DNA of 64,000 nucleotides from Nothopassalora personata (lineage: Eukaryota > Ascomycota > Dothideomycetes > Mycosphaerellales > Mycosphaerellaceae), in the NCBI GenBank assembly GCA_033816765.1, contig CM066288.1, positions 1,302,001 through 1,366,000 of the forward strand, in the 5' to 3' direction. The translations under genes and the position numbers were made by a program. This document shows positions 56,421 through 64,000 of this stretch, one piece after another. Below the pieces are notes generated by a model. It saw only the letters and a program-made list of their open reading frames with translations, had not been told where the DNA came from and made no database searches. How positions within the stretch are numbered: the first letter of the stretch is position 1; every line of letters starts with the position of its first letter.

Positions 56421-57848
56421 ATGGGGGTTTCGATGCTGCCGGGCGAGCTGTTGCTGTCGCTGTCGGAGCAATGGCCGTGTCGGGACCTTCAGCTGAGGCA
56501 ATTGGCAGCATTGCTCCCTGTATGTCTTGTATCACGACGAAGTTCCATCACGAGCTAATATGACCAGCCAACACTGCCCAGTCCATCATCACTTGTCGTC
56601 TATGGGCCGCGCGCGACTGGCAAGAGCAGCAGCATCAAGTCCTATCTGGAAGTGAGCAAGGTCCAGCATGCCATCATACGGTGTCAGGAATGCATTACTG
56701 GGCGACACCTGTTGGAGAAGACAGTGGAAGTGGTGCATGATGCCTTGCAAGACCAGGATGTGAATGGGACCGAAAAGGCATTCAGCGGTCGATGTGAAAA
56801 CCTGAGTGCCCTCACAGTCCATCTACAGAAACTGTTGGAGGAGCATGAGAAGTTTGTGCTGGTCTTCGATGGCGTGGACAAGCAGCGTGAAGCACCACCT
56901 ACACTCCTCCCAGCTCTGGCACGTTTGGGAGAGGTAGTACCTCAGTTGACTGTTGTACTCGTTGGCCGATATCCGCCGTCTCGATTCCTTCATCAACCCG
57001 GCGTACCTCACATACACTTCGCACCTTACAGCCGTGCTCAGGCAGTACACATTGTCGCACGCAAGCCACAGGACATCTTCATCGACGCCCCTCCTGATGA
57101 CATGGATTACGACGACGAGACGCACGAGGAAGATAAGGCGTGGCTGTGGCCGAGATTCTGTGCCGCAGTATGGGATGCTCTAGCTCAGAACGCAGCACGA
57201 GACCTGGTGGCTTACCGCGAGGCTTGCCACAAGCTCTGGAAGCTCTTCGTGGCTCCTGTCATCAAGGGTGATTTCGGCACACGAGACTTTAGCAGGCTAC
57301 TCGTGGCACAGCGAAGACTCTTCCAGGACGAAAGTGTGCTACTCGATTCGCTCATCGCAAAGCCAGAAGGAGTTCCGGCTGTGCCGACAAGCAAGACGCA
57401 CGAGCTGCCATACTACGCGAAGTGGACGCTGATATCGGCGTACCTGGCATCCTTCAACCCAGCTAGGACGGACGCCTTGTATTTCATGAAATCCACAGAA
57501 AGGAAGCGCAGGAAGAAGGGTGGAGGCACAGCTCGATCGGGTGGCAGACCAAGCCAGACGAGAAAGATCCCGCGACATTTGCTTGCTGCTTCAGCCTTCA
57601 CCTTGGACCGCTTGCTGGCAATTCTTCATGCGATCTTGCCGGACGAGCTGAGAACCAACATTGACATATATCAACAGATCGCCACAATGTCGAGCCTGAG
57701 ATTGCTAGTTCGGGCAGGTGGCGTTGGCAGTAGCGATCCTCTTGAGCCGGGCGGCAAGTGGCGTGTCGGTCCAATGATAACGTGGGAGCATGTTCAGAGC
57801 ATAGCAAGAGGACTCGACTTCAATCTTATAGACTATGTCGCGGAGTAA
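56421..57848 (+). CDS. ORC5: Origin recognition complex subunit 5
   Basis: Exon 1 is 56,421-56,519 and exon 2 is 56,568-57,848, with a 48-bp intron (GTATGT, branch CTAAT, acceptor CCAG). The product is 459 residues. Exon 2 opens into a Walker A loop (YGPRATGKSS, residues 45-54), and Walker B is FVLVFDGVD at about 129-137, giving an Orc/Cdc6-type AAA+ ATPase. The C-terminal part contains a KWTLISAYLASFNP helix, an Arg/Lys-rich RKRRKKGGG loop, and a winged-helix-like end (TMSSLRLLVRAG, then WRVGPMITWEHVQSIA), all Orc5 features. It is a nuclear subunit of the hexamer that marks replication origins. ATG 56,433 is an alternative start four codons later. The head-to-head neighbour TAD3 leaves a 350-bp shared promoter. 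Confidence 0.88.
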
Positions 57849-58039
57849 GGAAGCGACCACAACGAAGGAAAGACAAGGCATACTAGTGTCCCTTGAGTTA
57901 CACATCTGCTCTTGAATCAGCCTCACGAGACCTCACGCTACAACTTACGTGCCTCATTGTCTCATGGCTAAATGACGCCACCCGGTACTTCGATGTGGCA
58001 GTTGGATTAAGGTCTAAATACGCAGGAAGTGCTGCACAC

Positions 58040-59910
58040 TGGCCCGGCAGCATTTACGAGCGCCTGAACCCAAGTGGAGCTGAGATACGACTAGTGCTAA
58101 GTGAATATTGAGGCCGGACGGAAATGGTGTCGAACAGGAGGACATATGGAAGTCACTTGCTTGCGTTTCGACACGCCACGGCAGTACAGACAATCTCGTA
58201 CTGCTGGGGCAATGGTCGGCCGCTCGGTAGAGTTGAGCTGAACGGTCACGCGGTCCAGATACCACGGGCTGGGCAAGATGAGGCTGAAGTCTAAGCAACG
58301 TACGCTATGGATCGACTCGGTCTGCATCAACTAGTCAGATAGACATGAAAAGAGCTCGCAAGTGGCATCCCATGCAGCGACTGGAAATTTGTTCTGCCTG
58401 GGCACAGACCGCCGGAAGCGAGCTTGAAGAACACTTCTGGGACTTGGAGTTGTCCTCCAAAAGATCGCAAATGCAGGACAACAGCTCACCGAGGGGGCAA
58501 TGACGCGTGGTTGAACGGACCGGAATTGATCGCCGGATGACTAGGACAACACGAATCTCGTGTCGATAATGAACATCGAAAGGTTGAAGCGTCTGTACAC
58601 TTTGCCATGGTCTGCGTGAGAGTGCCAAATGCGATGCACGAGCAGACACTGACCGTACAGCAGACGCTTGTGGGTCGTCCAGGGAGCTTTACTTGCTCGA
58701 TCAAACCAATGTCATTAGGGCGATGTCACATTCCCGCTGGAGAAACGCCTTGAAAGTAGCCAGCCTGTACTGGCGCACATCCAGAGATCCCGAGAACTCC
58801 AAGGAAGTCTTCGACAGGGTCGCCTTCGACGCATGCAAAGTGGCTGACTCCTGAGATGATGTGGTTCTTCACGAGACCTGGGTACCGCGACCGACTAGAC
58901 AAAGGCGTCAGTACATTCAGTTGGCATATCATACACCGGCTGGTGACAACGTTGAAAGCCTCCGACAAACGAGATCGCGTATATGCATTGTCTGGCCTGG
59001 TTCGGAGATATGCCGCGATCGAAGACGAGACGATTCTTGATCTCAGTTCACCTGACTACGGCAGGACCACGGAGATCGTTCGTAGAGATGCCACGAGAGC
59101 AGCGATCATGACCCAGGACGACTGGATCCTGTCTCGAGTTCACCACAAACATGAAGCGGACATTATATCCGAGAAATGCCTGTCATGCACCACCATGTAA
59201 AACAGAGATCATCACATCTTCGAGGCCGATACTCATGCCAGTCATCGCCCAAATGCCAAACACGCCACCAAATTGACCTGGGCCTCTCCAACCGAGACGA
59301 AACCGCCCTCTGCATAAAATTCCTCGTCGTCGACTCAGTCCAACGCACCTGGTCAGACCTGCAATCGCAAGACCGCGAACGTGAAAACCCTCATCTCCTC
59401 AGGCGAACGCCTCCACCGCATTGTAGCAGAAATCCGCTCCATACCGCCGTGGAACTCCACGCGCACCAGTGCTCCAAAAGGGAGCCAGGCTCCAGCGGGG
59501 GTGCTTACCTGCGGCACTTGGCTCACAGGGCTCTTCCCCTACGATGACCCGAAGCAAGCCACGAGAGCGCTGGGCTCACTGATGCGCATCTTGCATCACA
59601 ATCCGTGCACGAATTTGCGGGAGGAGCAGTGGGATGAATAACGGCGCTTGCATCGACGGATTTATGATGTGATTCATGTTGAGTCGGCAGATCGGACTAA
59701 ATTACATGGATATCTTGGGTCAGGTCCTGCGCTCACACAAAGGGGTAGATTTTATTTTTGTTATATCGAAGGAGGTTTTCATCCATATATATATACCCAA
59801 GGCCGGAGAAGGATCACTACCTGCTCGTTGGTGCTGCTGATTTCTGTGAGCTTATGGATGGCGAGGTGTTCAACCACCGGCGTCGAGTCGGAGTGGACTA
59901 CAATACGTTG
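58040..59910 (+). pseudogene. HET-domain protein, several stops and frameshifts
   Basis: Pieces of a heterokaryon-incompatibility gene lie in order on the plus strand. An N-terminal IYERLNPSGAEIRL stretch is at about 58,050, and the HET core ISYCWGNG at about 58,193, in a different frame. RTLWIDSVCIN is at about 58,298, followed by a TAG where Gln is usual. KASDKRDRVYALSGL is at about 58,950-59,000, and DYGRTTEIVRRDATRA at about 59,060-59,100. Near the end a GGFHPYI segment and, in another frame, HYLLVGAADFCELMDGEV (about 59,810-59,870) form the C-terminal module. At least two frameshifts and several nonsense codons separate these. HET proteins trigger cell death after fusion of unlike strains. 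The gene is tail-to-tail with the methyltransferase and its end nearly meets it. Unlike the RIP block, its damage includes indels. Confidence 0.8.
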
Positions 59911-59931
59911 AATCCTCCCAACAACAATCCT

Positions 59932-61168
59932 TCATGCACCATCGACCTTCTTCTCGAAGATGAACAGAGCTTCATCCTTACCAGCAAAGCTAGGTAACGG
60001 AATTTGCAGCACTTCCTCCCACGCTGGCATCTCCCTCGCCACCCAGTCCGCAATCGTCTCCTTCGCGAAGGCCGTAAAGCCGTTGACATTCTGCGTCCCA
60101 GCCGCAATGATCGTCGTTCCAGCTAGAGCATGTCGTCAGCAAAATCGCCCATCTCATCTTTCTGGATTCCACTTACCATAAGCCCTCAACATCTTACTCG
60201 TAAACTCCTGCCCCACGACGGGATACACCAGCAACAACACGTCCTCCCTCCCACCCGCATTCTGCCTCAACCACTTCTCCCCGTCCATCTCCACGGTATC
60301 TCCCACCCACATAGTCCTCCACTCACTCTGCCCATTATCAACCGGCAGCACTTTCACCGCTTTCTTCGCATTCCTCTCGAATCTCCTGAGCATATACGTC
60401 CAATACCCATTCCCACTCCCCAGATCCAGCACCCTCCTCCCTCTCGCTGCTTGCTGGATGTACGACAGCGCCTCGTAGCTGGGACACACACATCCAAAGT
60501 GATGGTACAGAATCGGGAGCACGGCATGGCTGATTTTCACATCTTTCGTCCTGGCCTCGGGACCTCCCCATTCCAAGTTCTGGTTCGACCAGGCCCAGAC
60601 GTCGAGGTACGGGTTGGTGTGTGTTTTGGACTTGGTCACGACTAGTTTCTTGCTTTCGTCGGGTGGAGCGTAGAGGGAGAGGAGATGTCTCGCTACGTCG
60701 AGACGGACGGAGGTTTTCTTCGCGTTGGACTCGAGGGCTTTGAGGGCTTTGGTGGTGTTGGTCGTGGGACGGAAGAGTTCGGTGTATGCGGCTATGTCGC
60801 TGGCAGTTGGGGCGGGCCTCTGGGAGGGATCTTAGGACTTCTGTACGGGAGATGAGACTGTAGGGTCGTCTGATGGATTGGTGAGGGGGACCCACGGCTT
60901 GACCTTCGGTATCTCTGTACCAAGCGTGTAGACCATTTTGACCGCCGAATTCGATGTACGTCTGCGCTTGGAGGAGGGTGACTTCGGCGGTAGCTTTGTA
61001 TGGGTAGTCATCTCGGAGACTGAGGCCGAAGGCTTTGATGATGAATTTGCGGAAGTCGTTTTGGTAGAGGAATTGTTGTGCTTCTTCTTTGCTCCAGCTT
61101 TCGAAGAAGCTGTCCGGGTCGAAGCTTGAGGAGCCCTCGGTTTGGGCTTTCTTGGGTATCGAAGGCAT
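59932..61168 (-). CDS. Putative SAM-dependent methyltransferase
   Basis: Exons 61,168-60,904, 60,830-60,177 and 60,122-59,932. Introns are 73 bp (GTCAAG ... CTAAG, chosen to keep DTE followed by DPSQRPAPTA in frame) and 54 bp (GTAAGT ... CTCTAG). The product is 369 residues. The N-terminal third is a helical cap (SWSKEEAQQFLYQNDFRKF). The SAM-binding motif I is VLDLGSGNGYW at about 222-232. After motif I come an acidic VLPVDNG turn and, across the second intron, MLRAYAGTTIIAAGTQNVNG and a C-terminal EALFIFEKK strand. Fungal homologues of this plan are usually listed as uncharacterised methyltransferases; the substrate is unknown. No signal peptide is seen. The first donor is weak, so the first junction is less certain than the second. 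Confidence 0.75.
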
Positions 61169-61805
61169 GTTGGTGAGAGCAAGAAAGAGAGCTTTGGAGT
61201 AGTGAAAGATGACGCTGATCGCCGCTTATCGATAAGCTCGACGAGTGTACTTACAGTAGAGCCTCGGAAGATGGATTGTTGAGATGCTAAGCAGTGTGGA
61301 AGAACTTACATGCTCTTAAGACTCTACACTCTCAGCCGCGGCTCTAATCCTCGAATAGCTTATAGTCGAAACCCATCTTATCTCAAGTGCGAAGACGAAC
61401 GTAGACGCTCTGTCCGCTACCTTGACAAAAAATTGACATCAGCAAGAAACGCTACATCCGCAAGCATAGTTCCACTGTAAGATTGAGCATATCGCCGCCG
61501 TCCCGTCACTTTCCCTAAGCACACTACCTCAACCCTACCTGACATAATCAGCCTCAGCAAAGTGCCTTTTCGACGTCCCTAGCTAGCGTCAAATCCGCAA
61601 CACCCAATCGTCATGTAGTCTTGAACTTCATTCTGTTGTAACTGCCAAAAACGCCGACCATGATTTCATTAACATGCCGTTTATCCTAGATTGTCTCTTT
61701 GATCTAGTCCTCAATATCCTCCTCTACCATCTGCCTCTTATCACTCACCGAATACGCCGCCACCAGTCTCCTCAACCTCCCCTCTCTCCCACCAGCCGTC
61801 TCGTT
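61169..61805. other. Intergenic region between methyltransferase and GPH1
   Basis: No gene or RNA is seen in this stretch, which lies between the start of the methyltransferase gene and the 3' end of the phosphorylase gene. Confidence 0.4.
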
Positions 61806-64000
61806 TCACGCGCCATTCTCTTGCGGCGGCTTGACCGGCTCGACGTTCCAGATCATCTCGGCGTACTCGTCGATGCATCTGTGAGTCGTATGTCAGTAGT
61901 CGTCTTCGTCTACAATTGTCGCACATGCACACACCTGTCACTGCTGAAGAATCCCATCCTAGCGACAGACGTGATGGTCTTGGTGAGCCACTCTTCCTGG
62001 TTCTTGTACGCCTCATCTATCAACTTCTGCGTATCGACATAGCTCTTAAAGTCGTCGGACACGAGATAGTAGTCTCCGTGGTCGACAATGCTGTTCACGA
62101 GCGAAGAGAACTGACCAGCATCGCCGAAAGTGCCCTTCTTGATGGTATCGAAGACGCGCTCAAGCATTGGGTCTAGCTGGAAATCGCCGTACATGTGCGA
62201 GTGTCGGAGGTCCTCGACGTCTTCGGCAAGGTTGCCGAAGAGGAAGATGTTGTCCTCGCCGACTTCGCGGGTGATTTCGATGTTGGCACCGTCGCAGGTG
62301 CCGATGATGAGACCGCCGTTGAGCACGAACTTCATGTTCGAGGTACCGGAGGCCTCAGTCCCGGCTGTTGAAATGTGCTCCGAGATGTCACTGCCCGGGA
62401 CGATAATCTCTGCCTTGCTGACGTTGTAATCCTCAATGAAGACAACCTTGAGCAGGTCGCCGATATCCTTGTCGTTGTTGACCACAGCACCGACCTGGTT
62501 GATCAGGTGGATGACAGTCTTGGCCATCCAGTAACCAGGAGCTGCCTTTCCACCGAAGATGCTGACGCGAGGCTGGACCTTTTTGCGGTCCTCAGCCGAC
62601 ATGTCCTTCAGCTCGAGGTATTTGTGTATCACACCAAAGATGTTCAACTGCTGTCTCTTGTACTCGTGCATACGCTTGACCTGAATGTCGAACAAGCTGG
62701 ATGGGTTGACGGTAACGCCGTGCATCTCTTTGATCAGCTTGGCCAAGCGGACCTTGTTCGCGTACTTGATCTCTTGAAACTCCTTGCGGAACTCCTTATC
62801 GTCGACGAAGTTCTCGATCTTGTGGAGCTGGGTGAGGTCGCGAAGGAAGTCGTAGCCGCCAAGCTTGCTGGCGATGAGTTCGGAAAGACGTGGGTTGGCT
62901 TGGTGGAGCCATCTTCGTGGAGTGATACCGTTCGTAACATTGGTGAACTTGTCTGGGCCGTAGATTTTGACGAAGTCCTTGAAGATGGTCGTTTTGATCA
63001 GGTCGGAGTGCAGCTCAGCAACACCGTTGACCTTGTGGCTACCAATGACAGCCAAGTACGCCATACGGACCATCTTTGGCTGAGACTCTTCGATGATTGA
63101 GACGCGGCCAAGTATCTCACGCTCCTTCGGAAAGTTGCGCTCGACGTACTGCAGGAAGTTCAAGTTGATATCGTAAATGATCTGAAGATGTCGTGGAAGT
63201 AGATGCTGGATAAGTGGAACAGACCACTTCTCCAGAGCCTCAGGAAGCACAGTGTGGTTAGTGTATCCGAAAGTCTTCTGCACAATCGACCAAGCCTCGT
63301 CCCACTCGAGACCTTCCAGATCGATCAGAATTCGCTGAAGCTCGGGAATAGCCAGAGTCGGGTGAGTGTCGTTAAGCTGGATAGCGACCTGGTTGGGGAA
63401 CTCGCTCCACGCCTTCTTTGACTTCTTGAATCGGCGGACAATGTCAAAGAGCGAAGCAGCACACCAGAAGTACTGCTGCTTGAGACGAAGCTCCTTACCA
63501 CGCTCCAGACTGTCGTTGGGGTACAGCACCGATGAGATAGTCTCTGCGCGCTGTTGATCCGCAACGGACGCCTCGTACTCCCCAGAGTTGAACTTGGTGA
63601 AGTCAAACTCGCCGTGGGAAGCCTTGCTAGACCACAGACGAAGGTTGTTGGTTGTCTTTGTGCCATATCCTGGAATGGGAGCATCGTATGCAACAGCAGT
63701 GACGATCTCGCCATTCTCCCAGACGCTGACCTGCTTGCCAGTCTTGTCGTCTGTGTACTTCCTGACGTTTCCGTAGAACTGGACATCTACTGTCACGTCG
63801 TGACGTGGAAACTCCCACGGGTTGAAGTCGAGCCAGTAATCTGGAACCTCAACCTGGTAGCCATCAACAATCTCTTGCTTGAAGATACCATATCGGTAGC
63901 GGAGGGCGTAACCCCAGGCTGGGTAGTTGAGCGTCGCGAGGGAGTCGAGGAAGCAGGCAGCCAGACGACCAAGACCACCGTTGCCAAGAGCGGCATCACG
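61806..64000 (-). CDS. GPH1: Glycogen phosphorylase, C-terminal four fifths
   Basis: The last exon is 61,878-61,806, and a 56-bp intron (61,879-61,934, GTGTGT ... CACAG) separates it from a long exon reaching the right edge. About 712 residues are visible; family members have about 850-900, so some 170 N-terminal residues are missing. The visible part starts RDAALGNGGLGRLAACFLDS, a conserved phosphorylase segment. Further landmarks are QLNDTHPTLAIPEL, NVTNGITPRRWL, QVKRMHEYKRQ and the pyridoxal-phosphate region EASGTSNMKF, where the Lys carries the cofactor. It then reads GTCDGANIEI and ends WNVEPV. The cytosolic enzyme releases glucose-1-phosphate from glycogen. In yeast it is controlled by phosphorylation near the N-terminus, which is not visible here. 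If the intron were ignored, the frame would end in seven non-family residues. Confidence 0.95.

Noticed and set aside
61674..62042. Plus-strand ORFs across 61.7-63.1 kb.
   Set aside because: They are mirror frames of the glycogen phosphorylase gene.

Overview
The window looks like nuclear DNA of a filamentous ascomycete, probably a Dothideomycete, although I could run no search to place it. The evidence is short (48-75 bp) GT..AG introns with CTAAC/CTAAT-type branch sites, a Zn2Cys6-type regulator with a fungal middle-homology domain, a HET-domain relic, a Bni4-type protein, and LTR retrotransposons riddled with stop codons in the way repeat-induced point mutation (RIP, CpA to TpA on both strands) produces.

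Layout. (1) 1-5,900, a left arm with damage: the 3' end of CTF18; an NmrA-like reductase broken by two nonsense codons; a divergently placed fungal transcription factor; a secreted-protein gene whose start codon reads ATA; and a relic that may be the displaced 3' end of the transcription factor. (2) 6,083-34,711, a nested transposon block of about 28.6 kb. It holds two inverted Ty1/copia copies, three Ty3/gypsy elements or fragments (called A, B and C here), an unrecognised decayed ORF, and one young LTR element (30,762-33,215) with equal-length LTRs, a 5-bp target duplication and open gag. (3) 34,722-36,062, a decayed terminal-inverted-repeat element. (4) 36,177-64,000, a mostly ordinary gene region with long intergenic stretches: a secreted PSD-like decarboxylase, a BNI4-like gene, a Q-rich gene, adenosine kinase, TAD3, ORC5, a HET-domain pseudogene, a methyltransferase, and glycogen phosphorylase running off the right edge.

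The housekeeping genes (CTF18 and ORC5 in replication, TAD3 in tRNA editing, ADO1 in purine and methyl-cycle salvage, GPH1 in glycogen use) are not one pathway; this is normal eukaryotic gene order. I see no biosynthetic cluster and no CRISPR array. The most unusual signal is an antisense Cys-rich plus coiled-coil ORF lying between the sense genes and the 3' LTR. It is clearly homologous in two elements (B and the young one) and similarly placed in a third (A). It is open in the young element and RIP-broken in B and A. A tRNA-like fold beside that ORF in element A, the subterminal hairpins of the TIR element, and the pattern of gene damage next to the RIP block are the other points worth following up.
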